Source of the DNA: Amaurobius ferox
Lineage: Eukaryota > Arthropoda > Arachnida > Araneae > Amaurobiidae
Assembly (NCBI GenBank): GCA_951213105.1
Contig: OX578142.1
Location: 6,712,649 to 6,776,648 of the forward strand
Length of the DNA: 64,000 nucleotides
Reading direction: 5' to 3'
Part shown: positions 29,701 through 43,125 of the stretch, piece by piece
Position numbering within the stretch: the stretch's first letter is position 1
How the letters are laid out: each line of letters begins with the position of its first letter
The notes under the pieces: generated by a model
What the model saw: only the letters and a program-made list of their open reading frames with translations
Told to the model about the DNA's origin: nothing
Database searches by the model: none
Program-made: the position numbers and the translations under genes

Positions 29701-32700
29701 TGGTTTTAAAGCATATACGAATGCAAAACTGTAAATTGAATTCTTAACAGCCACTTTGAGAGTCGAGTCCTCATTGGCTGATATGGCATTCTGTTGACTC
29801 ATTTACCTTAGTTTTAGAATTGATTTCGATCAGATTGGAAGTATTTTGGGTTTGGTTTTAAAGCATATACGAATGCCAAATTGTAAATTGAATTTTTAAC
29901 AGCCACATTGCGGGTCGAGTCCTCATTGGCTGATATGGCATTCTGTTGACATGAGCAGCATTTACCTTAACCCTCTTAACAGCATTTACCTTAGTTTAAG
30001 AATTGATTTCGATCAGATTGGAAGTATTTTGGGTTTGGTTTTAAAGCATATACGAATGCCAAATTGTAAATTGAATTTTTAACAGTCACATTGAGGGTCG
30101 AGTACTCATTGGCTGATATGGCATTCTGTTGACATGAGCAGCATTTACCTTAACCCTCTTAACAGCATTTACCTTAGTTTAAGAATTGATTTCGATCAGA
30201 TTGGAAGTATTTTGGGTTTGGTTTTAAAGCATATACGAATGCCAAATTGCAAATTGAATTTTTAACAGCCACATTGAGGGTCGAGTACTCATTGGCTGAT
30301 ATGGCATTCTGTTGACATGAGCAGCATTTACCTTAACCCTCTTAACAGCATTTACCCTAGTTTAAGAATTGATTTCGATCAGATTGGAGGTATTTTGGGT
30401 TTGGTTTTAAAGCATATACGAATGCAAAATTGTAAATAGAATTCTTAACAGCCACTTTGAGGGTCGAGTCCTTATTGGTTAATATGGCATTCTGTTGACT
30501 CATTTACCTTAGTTTTAGAATTGATTTCGATCAGATTGGAAGTATTTTGGGTTTGATTTTAAAGCATATACGAATGCAAAATTGTAAATTAAATACAAAA
30601 CAGCCACTTTGAGAGTCGAGTCCTCATTGGTTAATATGTCATTCTGTTGACTCATTTACCTTAGTTTTAGAATTGATTTCGATCAGATTGGAAGTATTTT
30701 GGGTTTGGTTTTAAAGCATATACGAATGCAAAATTGTAAATTGAATTCTTAACAGCCACTTTGAGAGTCGAGTCCTCATTGGTTAATATGGCATTCTGTT
30801 GACTCATTTACCTTAGTTTTAGAATTGATTTCGATCAGATTGGAAGTATTTTGGGTTTTGTTTTAAAGCATATGAGAATGCAAAATTGTAAATTGAATTC
30901 TTAACAGCCACTTTGAGGGTCGAGTCCTCATTGTTTAATATGGCATTCTGTTGACTCATTTAGCTTAGTTTTAGAATTGATTTCGATCAGATTGGAAGTA
31001 TTTTGGGTTTGGTTTTAAAGCATATACGAATGCAAAATTGTAAATTGAATTCTTAACAGCCACTTTGAGAGTCGAGTCCTCATTGGTTAATATGGCATTC
31101 TGTTGACTCATTTACCTTAGTTTTAGAATTGATTTCGATCATATTGGAAGTATTTTGGGTTTGGTTTTAAAGCATATACGAATGCAAAATTGTAAATTGA
31201 ATTCTTAACAGCCACTTTGAGGGTCAAGTCCTCTTTGGTTAATATGGCATTCTGTTGACTCATTTACCTTAGTTTTAGAATTGATTTCGATCAGATTGGA
31301 AGTATTTTGGGTTTGGTTTTAAAGCATATACGAATGCAAAATTGTAAATTGAATTCTTAACACCTACTTTGAGAGTCGAGTCCTCATTGGTTAATATGGC
31401 ATTCTGTTGACTCATTTACCTTAGTTTTAGAATTGATTTCGATCAGATTGGAAGTATTTTGGGTTTGGTTTTAAAGCATATACGAATGCAAAATTGTAAA
31501 TTGAATTCTTAACAGCCACTTTGAGGGTCGAGTCCTCATTGTTTAATATGGCATTCTGTTGACTCATTTAGCTTAGTTTTAGAATTGATTTCGATCAGAT
31601 TGGAAGTATTTTGGGTTTGGTTTTAAAGCATATACGAATGCAAAATTGTAAATTGAATTCTTAACAGCCACTTTGAGAGTCGAGTCCTCATGGGTAATAT
31701 GGCATTCTGTTGACTCATTTCCCTTAGTTTTAGAATTGATTTCGATCATATTGGAAGTATTTTGGGTTTGGTTTTAAAGCATATACGAATGCAAAATTGT
31801 AAATTGAATTCTTAACAGCCTCTTTGAGGGTCGAGTCCTCATTGGTTAATATGGCATTCTGTTGACTCATTTACCTTAGTTTTAGAATTGATTTCTATCA
31901 GATTGGAAGTATTTTGGGTTTGGTTTTAAAGCATATACGAATGCAAAATTGTAAATTGAATTCTTAACAGCCACTTTGAGGGTGGAGTCCTCATTGGTTA
32001 ATATGGCATTCTGTTGACTCATTCACCTTAGTTTTAAAATTGATTTCGATCAGATTGGAAGTATTTTGGGTTTGGTTTTAAAGCATATACGAATGCAAAA
32101 TTGTAAATTGAATTCTTAACAGCCACTTTGAGGATCGAGTCCTCATTGGTTAATATGGCATTCTGTTCACTCCTTTACCTTAGTTTTAGAATTGATTTCT
32201 ATCAGATTGGAAGTATTTTGGGTTTGGTTTTAAAGCATATACGAATGCAAAATTGTAAATTGAATTCTTAACAGCCACTTTGAGAGTCGAGTCCTCATTG
32301 GCTGATATGGCATTCTGTTGACTCATTTACCTTAGTTTTAGAATTGATTTCGATCAGATTGGAAGTATTTTGGGTTTGGTTTTAAAGCATATACGAATGC
32401 CAAATTGTAAATTGAATTTTTAACAGCCACATTGCGGGTCGAGTCCTCATTGGCTGATATGGCATTCTGTTGACATGAGCAGCATTTACCTTAACCCTCT
32501 TAACAGCATTTACCTTAGTTTAAGAATTGATTTCGATCAGATTGGAAGTATTTTGGGTTTGGTTTTAAAGCATATACGAATGCCAAATTGTAAATTGAAT
32601 TTTTAACAGTCACATTGAGGGTCGAGTACTCATTGGCTGATATGGCATTCTGTTGACATGAGCAGCATTTACCTTAACCCTCTTAACAGCATTTACCTTA

Positions 32701-35663
32701 GTTTAAGAATTGATTTCGATCAGATTGGAAGTATTTTGGGTTTGGTTTTAAAGCATATACGAATGCCAAATTGCAAATTGAATTTTTAACAGCCACATTG
32801 AGGGTCGAGTACTCATTGGCTGATATGGCATTCTGTTGACATGAGCAGCATTTACCTTAACCCTCTTAACAGCATTTACCCTAGTTTAAGAATTGATTTC
32901 GATCAGATTGGAGGTATTTTGGGTTTGGTTTTAAAGCATATACGAATGCAAAATTGTAAATAGAATTCTTAACAGCCACTTTGAGGGTCGAGTCCTTATT
33001 GGTTAATATGGCATTCTGTTGACTCATTTACCTTAGTTTTAGAATTGATTTCGATCAGATTGGAAGTATTTTGGGTTTGATTTTAAAGCATATACGAATG
33101 CAAAATTGTAAATTAAATACAAAACAGCCACTTTGAGAGTCGAGTCCTCATTGGTTAATATGTCATTCTGTTGACTCATTTACCTTAGTTTTAGAATTGA
33201 TTTCGATCAGATTGGAAGTATTTTGGGTTTGGTTTTAAAGCATATACGAATGCAAAATTGTAAACTGAATTCTTAACAGCCACTTTGAGGGTCGAGTCCT
33301 CATTGGTTAATATGGCATTCTGTTGACTCATTCACCTTAGTTTTAGAATTGATTTCGATCAGATTGGAAGTATTTTGGGTTTGGTTTTAAAGCATATGAG
33401 AATGCAAAATTGTAAATTGAATTCTTAACAGCCACTTTGAGGGTCGAGTCCTCATTGTTTAATATGGCATTCTGTTGACTCATTTAGCTTAGTTTTAGAA
33501 TTGATTTCGATCAGATTGGAAGTATTTTGGGTTTGGTTTTAAAGCATATACGAATGCAAAATTGTAAATTGAATTCTTAACAGCCACTTTGAGAGTCGAG
33601 TCCTCATTGGTTAATATGGCATTCTGTTGACTCATTTACCTTAGTTTTAGAATTGATTTCGATCAGATTGGAAGTATTTTGGGTTTTGTTTTAAAGCATA
33701 TGAGAATGCAAAATTGTAAATTGAATTCTTAACAGCCACTTTGAGGGTCGAGTCCTCATTGTTTAATATGGCATTCTGTTGACTCATTTAGCTTAGTTTT
33801 AGAATTGATTTCGATCAGATTGGAAGTATTTTGGGTTTGGTTTTAAAGCATATACGAATGCAAAATTGTAAATTGAATTCTTAACAGCCACTTTGAGAGT
33901 CGAGTCCTCATTGGTTAATATGGCATTCTGTTGACTCATTTACCTTAGTTTTAGAATTGATTTCGATCATATTGGAAGTATTTTGGGTTTGGTTTTAAAG
34001 CATATACGAATGCAAAATTGTAAATTGAATTCTTAACAGCCACTTTGAGGGTCAAGTCCTCTTTGGTTAATATGGCATTCTGTTGACTCATTTACCTTAG
34101 TTTTAGAATTGATTTCGATCAGATTGGAAGTATTTTGGGTTTGGTTTTAAAGCATATACGAATGCAAAATTGTAAATTGAATTCTTAACACCTACTTTGA
34201 GAGTCGAGTCCTCATTGGTTAATATGGCATTCTGTTGACTCATTTACCTTAGTTTTAGAATTGATTTCGATCAGATTGGAAGTATTTTGGGTTTGGTTTT
34301 AAAGCATATACGAATGCAAAATTGTAAATTGAATTCTTAACAGCCACTTTGAGGGTCGAGTCCTCATTGTTTAATATGGCATTCTGTTGACTCATTTAGC
34401 TTAGTTTTAGAATTGATTTCGATCAGATTGGAAGTATTTTGGGTTTGGTTTTAAAGCATATACGAATGCAAAATTGTAAATTGAATTCTTAACAGCCACT
34501 TTGAGAGTCGAGTCCTCATGGGTAATATGGCATTCTGTTGACTCATTTCCCTTAGTTTTAGAATTGATTTCGATCATATTGGAAGTATTTTGGGTTTGGT
34601 TTTAAAGCATATACGAATGCAAAATTGTAAATTGAATTCTTAACAGCCTCTTTGAGGGTCGAGTCCTCATTGGTTAATATGGCATTCTGTTGACTCATTT
34701 ACCTTAGTTTTAGAATTGATTTCTATCAGATTGGAAGTATTTTGGGTTTGGTTTTAAAGCATATACGAATGCAAAATTGTAAATTGAATTCTTAACAGCC
34801 ACTTTGAGGGTGGAGTCCTCATTGGTTAATATGGCATTCTGTTGACTCATTCACCTTAGTTTTAAAATTGATTTCGATCAGATTGGAAGTATTTTGGGTT
34901 TGGTTTTAAAGCATATACGAATGCAAAATTGTAAATTGAATTCTTAACAGCCACTTTGAGGATCGAGTCCTCATTGGTTAATATGGCATTCTGTTCACTC
35001 CTTTACCTTAGTTTTAGAATTGATTTCTATCAGATTGGAAGTATTTTGGGTTTGGTTTTAAAGCATATACGAATGCAAAATTGTAAATTGAATTCTTAAC
35101 AGCCACTTTGAGAGTCGAGTCCTCATTGGCTGATATGGCATTCTGTTGACTCATTTACCTTAGTTTTAGAATTGATTTCGATCAGATTGGAAGTATTTTG
35201 GGTTTGGTTTTAAAGCATATACGAATGCAAAATTGTAAATTGAATTCTTAACAGCCACTTTGAGAGTCGAGTCCTCATTGGCTGATATGGCATTCTGTTG
35301 ACTCATTTACCTTAGTTTTAGAATTGATTTCGATCAGATTGGAAGTATTTTGGGTTTGATTTTAAAGCATATACGAATGCAAAATTGCAAATTGAATTCT
35401 TAACAGCCACTTTGTGGGTCGAGTCCTCATTGGCTGATATGGCATTCTGTTGACTCATTTACCTTAGTTTTAGAATTAATTTCGATCAGATTGGAAGTAT
35501 TTTGGGTTTGATTTTAAAGCATATACGAATGCAAAATTGTAAATTGAATTCTTAACAGCCACTTTGAGGGTCGAGTCCTCATTGGCTGATATGGCATTCT
35601 GTTGACTCATTCACCTTAGTTTAAGAATTGATTTCGATCAGATTGGAAGGATTTTGGGTTTGG
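26731..35663 (+). repeat. Satellite array: 152-bp and 183-bp monomers in higher-order units
   Basis: Monomers start at 'gcatatacgaatgc'. Spacing is 152 bp (for example 26,731, 26,883, 27,035) except for three successive 183-bp monomers per unit, which carry an extra 'gagcagcatttaccttaacc' region. The triple of long monomers recurs at 27,035, 29,863 and 32,387, giving units of 2,828, 2,524 and 2,828 bp. Private variants such as 'caagtcctcttt' recur at 28,701, 31,225 and 34,053. The middle unit lacks two monomers (304 bp). The array ends in about three extra 152-bp monomers. No coding potential. Confidence 0.95.
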
Positions 35664-35751
35664 TGCAAATAATGCTTATTTAGTGTGAAGGATTTATACC
35701 AGTATTTCATTTCTGTAATTATTTTTTAGGTAAAATATATTTCCCATAAAA

Positions 35752-37590
35752 ATGGATAGGTTTATTAAGAGGAAAACTAACAGTGACGATTGTGAACCTG
35801 AACATTAACGTTTGTCAAAAGTAACTGAGCCTTGTACTAGTAATATGATAAAAGCAAGGCCTAATCGTCAGTACTGCAATACTTATTTAAAGTTTGGTTT
35901 TACTTGGACTGGAAACGATGATCATCCATTTCCTCTTTGTTTTGTCTGTGGCGGGAAAATGTCCAAGTTAAAAAGACATTTTACAACTAAACACCAATAT
36001 CTTCAAGGAAAAGATTTGAATTGTTTCAAAAGACTGTCAGAACAACAATCAAAGCAGGGTAAATATTTCAAAAGAAAGTTTATAATTTCAGAAAAGGCTC
36101 AAATCGCTTCTATTGAGATAGCCGAAATGATTGCATTCAAAATGAAGTCTGATACTTTAGTCGAGTCTTTCATCTTGCCGGCATGTAAAAAGATGGTTAA
36201 AATAATGTTTGGGGATGAGGCAGAGCAAGAAATTAACAAAATTCCTCTCTCAAATAGTACAATTCATAGGCAAATTATGGGTTTGTCTGCTGATATAGAA
36301 GAAAATGTGTGGAATAAATTTCAGACATCAGAATTTGCTTTGCAAGCTGATGAATCAACAGCATTACCAATAAGGCCCAATTACTTACATTTATTCGATT
36401 TATTGATGGAGATCAAATCATAAATCAAGTTTTTTGCTGCAAAGAAATGTCAGGCACTACAAGAGGTCAAGCTATATTTGATATAAAATTCGATATAAAA
36501 TAATTGATATATATTTGATATAAAAAAGGGAATTTTCATGGAAATCATGCGTTGGAATATGCACTGATGGTGAAGAAAGGTTTTGCATCATTAGGAAAAC
36601 AAGAAAATGCAAATATTATCCGAACTCATTACTTTCAACATAGAGAGGTGCTAGTTTCGAAAACATTACCATTTCAATTAAAATGTGTATTAGATCAAGT
36701 TATTGAAATGGGGAATTATATAAATAGCAGACCGTTCAAGACTCGCTTATTTGAACAAATTTGTGTAGATATGGATTCCCAGCATAAATACTTAATTTTA
36801 CACATGGAAGTCAGGTGGGTATCAAGAGGAAAAGTTTTAAGTCGCATACATGAACTCCAGAAAGAATTGCTTGCTTTCTTTGAAGGAGAAAAACGTTGCT
36901 GTTACTATTTAAGACGGAAATTTTGGATTTCTAGACTGGAATATTTAACAGAGATATTTGCACATCTTAATAGTCTTAACACAAGCATCGAAGGTAAAAA
37001 TGAAAATATATTTATTTCGACAGGTAAACTGATTGCATTTCAGAAAAAAATAGCAATTTGGAAAACTAGAGCTAAAAATGGTAACTTTGAAATGTTTTCA
37101 TTACTTGGTAAAACCAACATAAAAGAAATGACTCCGATTATAATTGAGCATTTGACAATTCTAGAAGAAAAATTTAACTATTATTTTCCATCACTGAATA
37201 CAGAAGATTATGACTGGGTCCGAAATCCATTCATAAAAATTTGACCTGATATTGGTTTGAACTTAAAAGAAGAAGAAGAATTGGCTTTTATTTCCAGCGA
37301 TCGGGGACTTAAAATCAAGAATACAGAATGACCTATTGATGCATTTTGGATTTCTATTAGAGAAGAATATCCCTCCGTAGCTAAAAAACATTATCCATTT
37401 TGATGCACTTTTCCACATCATATTTATGTGAATTGGAATTTTCTTCACTCACTGACATTAAATGTAAAAACATAGTGAGACTTCATTGCATTGAGGATGA
37501 AATGTGAGTCTGTTTATCTGAAATACGTCCAAACATAGAAAACATCAAGCCCATGTTTCACATTGATATTTTTTTTATTTACCGAACAAA
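35752..37590 (+). pseudogene. Decayed ZBED5-like hAT transposase
   Basis: ATG 35,752 starts 'MDRFIKRKTN', then a stop at 35,806-35,808. The frame reopens to 36,423 with a BED-type finger ('CFVCGGKMSKLKRHFTTKH') and 'FALQADESTALP', the DST-like catalytic region of hAT proteins. A frameshifted gap (36,424-36,550) follows. Then 36,552-37,244 gives 'GFASLGKQENANI', 'CVLDQVIEMGNYINSRPF' and 'HMEVRWVSRGKVLSRIHEL', typical of ZBED5/FAM200-like proteins. The C-terminal dimerisation region continues with stops to about 37,590. It is either a dead transposon or a dead domesticated copy. Confidence 0.8.
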
Positions 37591-37670
37591 AAGTAAGTAC
37601 TGTACTTAATAATTGTCTTTAGTTTCATTTTTTATGTTCATATGTATAAATACTCATTGTATATATATTT

Positions 37671-37672
37671 TA

Positions 37673-37719
<47 letters not shown>
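37671..37719. repeat. TA dinucleotide microsatellite
   Basis: A nearly pure run of TA repeats about 49 bp long, abutting the LTR-like sequence that starts at 37,725. Confidence 0.9.
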
Positions 37720-37724
<5 letters not shown>

Positions 37725-37725
<1 letters not shown>

Positions 37726-38158
37726 TGTCATCTTTAACGTTAGCGAGTACTTATCTCAGCTCCAAAGTCTTATATTTAAGTGATTATCGCCCCTCTCTGG
37801 TCTAAACTCCTTGATATGAAGAGTTTCTCGAGTATTAACCTCTTATTATCGCTTACAGCTTAGGCTCTCCATTCCTTCAACACGGTCTATCATTAACTTT
37901 TATGGCTCCTCTCTCTTTGATAAGTACTTCCATTAGTGTTAAGAGCTAAGAATGTCGGCTACGTCTTTACAACTAAAATCTTCTCTGATATAGAAAATTT
38001 AAACTCTAAAAATATGTATCATATCCCCCCCCTCCAATTTCAAGTCTCGGTCCACCTATACATTACATACACTACATTATATACAATATTCTAAATATAT
38101 TCAAAAAAATCACACTACCAATATCATATAGTGATACAAACTTTTACAAACTTGTTAC
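37725..38158 (+). repeat. LTR-like arm, left (inverted partner at 41,400-41,830)
   Basis: Begins TGTCATCTTTAACG and matches the reverse complement of 41,400-41,830 with few differences. Beyond the shared part, the plus strand has a TATA-like 'gtatataaatgtag' (about 38,260), and the left LTR may extend to about 38,831, where 'aacattggcagttaaaag' could be an LTR end plus primer site. That extension is tentative. Confidence 0.6.
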
Positions 38159-39869
38159 ATCAAATTTCTTGAAGTACCTTTGTTTACTAAATCTTTCACT
38201 CATATAGAAAAAATCTCAATATTTTAATCTATCCTTATGTAAATATCATATGTGTTATCAAGTATATAAATGTAGAATTCCTTGATCAGGGGAACTCTCA
38301 TACATCATTCATTCTTCTCACAGCGTTATGTAGTTGTGTTTATGTTGTTTATGTCTAAAAATCCTACTTTCTAATTCAAACATATAATATCCAATTTAAC
38401 ATTAAAATCTCTTAATTTCTTTCCTTTTTTTTTTCTCTTTTCTAGTTATACCCAGTATTCTCACTGAGCTTTGAATTAATATCTATGTTCTTCTTATTCA
38501 TATATAAAAATACATGTACCACAACATTTCACACAAAATAATAATTCTAATATTATATGCGATTACATATGATTTCTCTTAATATATTCCTCTACCAATA
38601 CCTTGATTCTTACATTCATAATATATAACCTTTATCTCCTCAATCCTAACTTAGCTATGTACATGGTACCTTTTCGCAATCCTCATTCCTATCCCATATC
38701 CTCTCTCTAACTTCTTTTCTAAATCCCTTTATTTCTTCTTTTCTTCCTTAATTCCCTATCCTCCATCATTCCTTCTCTTACCTTTTTTTTTTATTTCTTC
38801 TCCTCACTCTTATCTCTTAAATTCAATAACATTGGCAGTTAAAAGCTTATCCTCACTTGGGATTAATATATCCTCTCCCAGTATCAATGCCAAGGGGGTA
38901 AGTAAACAATCATAAAAGAAAAAGCTTACCGTCAAAGTCCTATCCGTTACTTTTTATTTATGTTAAGTTCTGCCATGTTCAAATCTCTTATCTGAATTCT
39001 CCCTATCTTTATCTAAATAATCTAACCTCTACTTCCTCTTCTATTTATTCTATCTTAACTTCTATGTTAAATATCATCACTACTAAATCATCATTACACA
39101 ATAAATTTCTTACTCAATACACATTACCATAATAATTTCAATACATACAATAATCCATTCATTTTTACATATAATGATTTCTTCAAACTTTATTTCCCTG
39201 TTATAAAGTGGAAGAAACACAAAAACTTCTCACACAGTGTTTGATTACTCGACAGAATTATGGCAGAAATTTCCCGGCATTCTTCTGTCTCACTATCAAA
39301 ATAAAATATTTCTTTAGTATAATACTAAAGTATCTTGAAAAATATTGGTATGTATCTTTGTGTATCCTTTCAGTATGGAAAGAATTCACAAAGTGACACT
39401 CCCTCTTATAAATTTCATCTATTCTTCTCAAATAATTCCTAACTACTCTTACTTTTCCCGAATTACTGCTACTCATTTCGTAATATCTAAAAAACTACTT
39501 TTCTGGAAATCAAGGAGTTTCTTCCTTGTCCCATACTACCCAATTTTAGAATCACCTGAAGTACTAACACACATCCATAATTTTGAATATCAAGAAAATA
39601 TTTCTCTGCCTACTTCATATCCTTGTCACATATATATAGAATAATACTAAATCTTTTTAATCTTAACCATTATATTCTCTTTAATTAATCAGTGTATCTG
39701 ATCTTAAATTTCTTGTTCAAAAGATGTGAACTCATCTATCTTCCTATTCAAATCTCTATTAAGTTTTAACATGGACTCCAGCTCTTAAGCTAAATCACTA
39801 TTCTTATCATAATCATTAGAACCACTAATATTTAGAAAAATCTTAATTATTATTTTTCAAGTCTCTACC
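38159..39869. other. AT- and pyrimidine-rich stretch, retrotransposon-associated
   Basis: Long T/C-rich tracts (38,400-38,830) and several short unsupported frames. It may be LTR and untranslated sequence of the Gypsy element. No gene is supported. Confidence 0.35.
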
Positions 39870-41398
39870 TTATTTCATTTTTTGTAACTCAAATGTCTCT
39901 GCTGGATAAAAGTGTCTCAATCTCGTAGAGTGTACAATTTCTGTGTTTTGTTTACTTAACATATTTGGTTTATCTATTTCAAAATTTACACTGGAAATTT
40001 TCTTTACTATGGTATAATGGCCTGTATACGGTGAAGTTAATTTTCTTGTATTGGGATATTTAAATTCTTCTAGCATCACTAAATCACCTTCTTTAAAATC
40101 AGCTTCTTGGAAATGCATGTCATATCTAAGTTTACTTTTTAAATGATAATTTTCTGTCCTTTCTTTTGCAATCTTTCGGGCTTCCTCTATTGATGGGTAT
40201 ATTTCATAATTATTCAGTGGTGACTTATACGGTAACTTTCCATACATTAAATAATTTGGGGTATACTTAGTCACTGAGTGTGGAGTATTATTATACTCTG
40301 CTGTTACCTGCTCTAATAATTTAGTCCATGCAATTTTGCCTGGAAATGAGTTAATTTTGCAAATTAATCTGGTTATAATTGTCTGATTTACGCGTTCGTT
40401 TTTTCCGTTAGACTGTGGTCTATGAGCTGAAGTTAATAATTGAGTTACATTGCAACTTTTAAGAAAATTTTTTTTTAATTTGGATGCGGTAAAAACTGCA
40501 TTTCGATCCGTTAATATTTTCCTTGGCGCCTGAATTTGGAATATTTGTCTCAAACAATTTATATAGGTGTCTGTAGTAACACATTTTGATGGAAATGTCC
40601 ATACATATCTAGTTGCATGATCAATTACAACATGTAAATATTTCTTTGCAGAATTGTAGCAACTTAATCCTCCTACAGTGTCCATAGAAATTATATCAAA
40701 AGGCTCTATAGCTGGAGGTAAACATCCTAATAACCCAAATTTCTTCTGTTTTGATTTCTTATTCAACTGACATGTTTCACATTGTTTCACATAATTTCTT
40801 ACATCTTCAATAATCTCTGGCCAATAATAGTTCGGCGAAATTAAATTTAGCATGGAGTTTACTCCAGGATGACCAAACTCTGAATGAGTTTTTTCTAATA
40901 ATTTAGCTCTTAATGAATATGGTATTACAATTTTAATAAATCCTTTCTTCTTTATTGTTAAGACATTATTAATTTTTTGAAATTTTGAATGATTAAGATT
41001 ATCCTTTGATTGATGTTCTTCAATTTCTCCTAAACTTAATAAATGTGTGCATAATCTAGTCTGATGCGCTATGGGATTTCTAGTGAGCATATCTGCTTCA
41101 TAATTAGTAGACCCTTTTTTGTATTTAATATCAAAATCATACATGGATAATTTAAGTGACCATCTAAACAATCTTCCTCTCGGATGTTTAATCTTTTTTA
41201 ACCAAACTAGAGCAGCGTGATCAGTATGAACTGTGAAATGATTTCCATGCAAATAACAGTAGTACTTGTCAATAGAATCTACTATGGCAAGACACTCTAA
41301 TTCTGTTATGGCATAATTCTTTTCATAAGACCTCAACTGTCTAGAATGATATGCAATAGGGTGTAGTGAACCATCTGGATGCTCTGTTTTATGATACT
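39870..41398 (-). pseudogene. Gypsy (Ty3) pol fragment: RNase H and integrase
   Basis: The 488-residue frame (41,336 to 39,870) is open, and coding extends upstream to 41,398 ('HPDGSLHPIAYHSRQL'). RNase H: 'ELECLAIVDSIDKYYCYL', 'FTVHTDHAALVWL'. Integrase: H-H-C-C finger in 'HSEFGHPGVNSML' and 'CETCQLNK', first Asp in 'ISMDTVGGL', second in 'ILTDRNAVF', Glu in 'SNGKNERVNQ'. A C-terminal 'FKEGDLVMLEEF' and 'SPYTGHYTIVKKI' match a GPY-like module. Gag, protease and reverse transcriptase are missing: the RNase H start is joined directly to the inverted LTR-like arm at 41,400. Confidence 0.88.
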
Positions 41399-41399
41399 G

Positions 41400-41830
41400 G
41401 TAACAAGTTTGTAAAAGTTTGTATCACTATATGATATTGGTAGTGTGATTTTTTTTAATATATTTAGAATATTGTATATAATGTAGTGTATGTAATGTAT
41501 AGGTGGACCGAGACTTGAAATTGTAGGGGGGGTATATGATACATATTTTTAGAGTTTAAATTTTATATATCAGAGAAGATTTTAGTTGAAAAGACGTAGC
41601 TGACATTCTTAGCTCTTAACACTAATGGAAGTACTTATCAAAGAGAGAGGAGCCATAAAAGTTAATGATAGACCGTGTTGAAGGAATGGAGAGCCTAAGC
41701 TGTAAGCGATAATAAGAGGTTAATACTCGAGAAACTCTTCATATCAAGGAGTTTAGACCAGAGAGGGGCGATAATCACTTAAATATAAGACTTTGGAGCT
41801 GAGATAAGTACTCGCTAACGTTAAAGATGA
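41400..41830 (-). repeat. LTR-like arm, right (inverted)
   Basis: Reverse complement of 37,725-38,158. On the minus strand it begins TGTCATC at 41,830, the expected orientation for a 5' LTR of the minus-strand pol. The outer flanks (before 37,725 and after 41,830) do not show a matching 4-6 bp duplication. Confidence 0.6.
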
Positions 41831-42300
41831 CAGCCTAACGAGTTCCCATATGGAGCAATTGAATATAATGATGTAAACCAGTCCACTATCAAGTCTCGGG
41901 ATACTAGATAAGTGTTTCTCAGAAGTATATGTGAAGTATATCACAAGTGTATAAGTGGTTTGATAATAGGACTATAAAATGCCGTGCAGAGCGTTTTTGA
42001 CACAGAGCTCTATCTAGCAGAACGATGTGAATTTTGGAAACAGACCTATGTTCATATCTCTGTGGCACATAGCACAGAAATCTTATGTCTATTGCAAGAT
42101 TGTTAGCTGTAATCATGTACTGTTAACATGCCTGTTGAACTCCATTACGGAGAGTATTGGATGTATGAGGATGAAGTGACGGCGACTGTAAATAAAAGCT
42201 TCTGAGGAGAAAGATGCCTCTTCCTTTTGACTTTTACACGGATAGCAGTTCATTTTGTGGTTACATTTTATATCACATATATATATATATATATAATAAG
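41831..42300 (+). other. Possible solo LTR-like sequence and TA microsatellite
   Basis: Contains a TATA-like 'ctataaaatgccg' (about 41,973) and a polyadenylation-like AATAAA (about 42,192), ending near 'ttgtggttaca' (about 42,267). This would suit an LTR's U3-R-U5 plan, but I find no clear flanking duplication. A TA run follows at 42,277-42,296. Confidence 0.3.
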
Positions 42301-42606
42301 TGCGCCGCAAAATTTTCATTTGTTGTAAAGTGCGTAGCGAGTTAAAAAAAAGCTTACGAAACACTGCTTTAGCTCCATGATACCCAACGAGAAAGGTTGG
42401 ACATCGTTGGTTTAAAAAGTGGACGTCAATTAAATCTCTGAGTTTTGTGGGTGTTTATTGAACGTATTAGTCACTTTTGAAAATCGCAGGTTCGAAATGT
42501 GAATTTAAATGGAAAGTCTATCACCGTGGTTTATTTTTCACAGGCTGCTTACTCAACAACGAAAAGTATTAGGAAATCAAAATAGTTATTTAATTATCAG
42601 CATTTT

Positions 42607-43125
42607 GTGAGGATAAATGATTATTTAATTAACAGCATTTTATATCATGACAAATCATCTGACTCTGCAGTGGACACCGTTGATGCCGTCCAGCTGGAAT
42701 TTCTGAACTACCTTGAGCCATCTGGAATGCCTTCTCATATCTTGACCTTAAAGAAAGGATCACCAATAATGCTTCTGCGGAATCTGGACCCACCAAAACT
42801 ATGCAATGGAACACGGTTCTGTGTCAAACATATTTTACCAAATGTCATAGAAGACACGGCATTAACGGGAAAGGCAAAAGGAGAGGACGTATTCATATCT
42901 CGCATACCGTTGACACCAACCGACCTACCATTTAGTTTCAAACGACTCCAGTTCCCAGTTAGACTGGCATTTGTCATGACCATCAACAAAGCTCAAGGGC
43001 AAGCCCTTAAAATTACAGGCGTGAATTTAGAAAGTTCTTGCTTCTCTCATGGCCAATTGTATGTGGCATGCTCAAGAGTAGGAACTTCACACAATTTGCA
43101 TGTTTTAGCTCCGATAGGAAAATAA
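42607..43125 (+). pseudogene. C-terminal Pif1-type helicase of a Helitron (5'-truncated)
   Basis: 172-residue open frame with the late helicase motifs of Helitron Rep/Hel proteins: 'LKKGSPIMLLRNLDPPKLCN', then 'GTRF', 'PFSFKRLQFPVRLAFVMTIN' and 'KAQGQAL' (motif V/VI region), then 'GQLYVACSRVGT'. The N-terminal Rep nuclease and Walker motifs are absent, so this is a 3' fragment. The related Helitron 3' end may lie at 43,522. Confidence 0.85.

Noticed and set aside
41831..42267. Solo LTR with TATA box and AATAAA
   Set aside because: Kept only as a low-confidence note: no matching flanking duplication or second copy is seen in the window.
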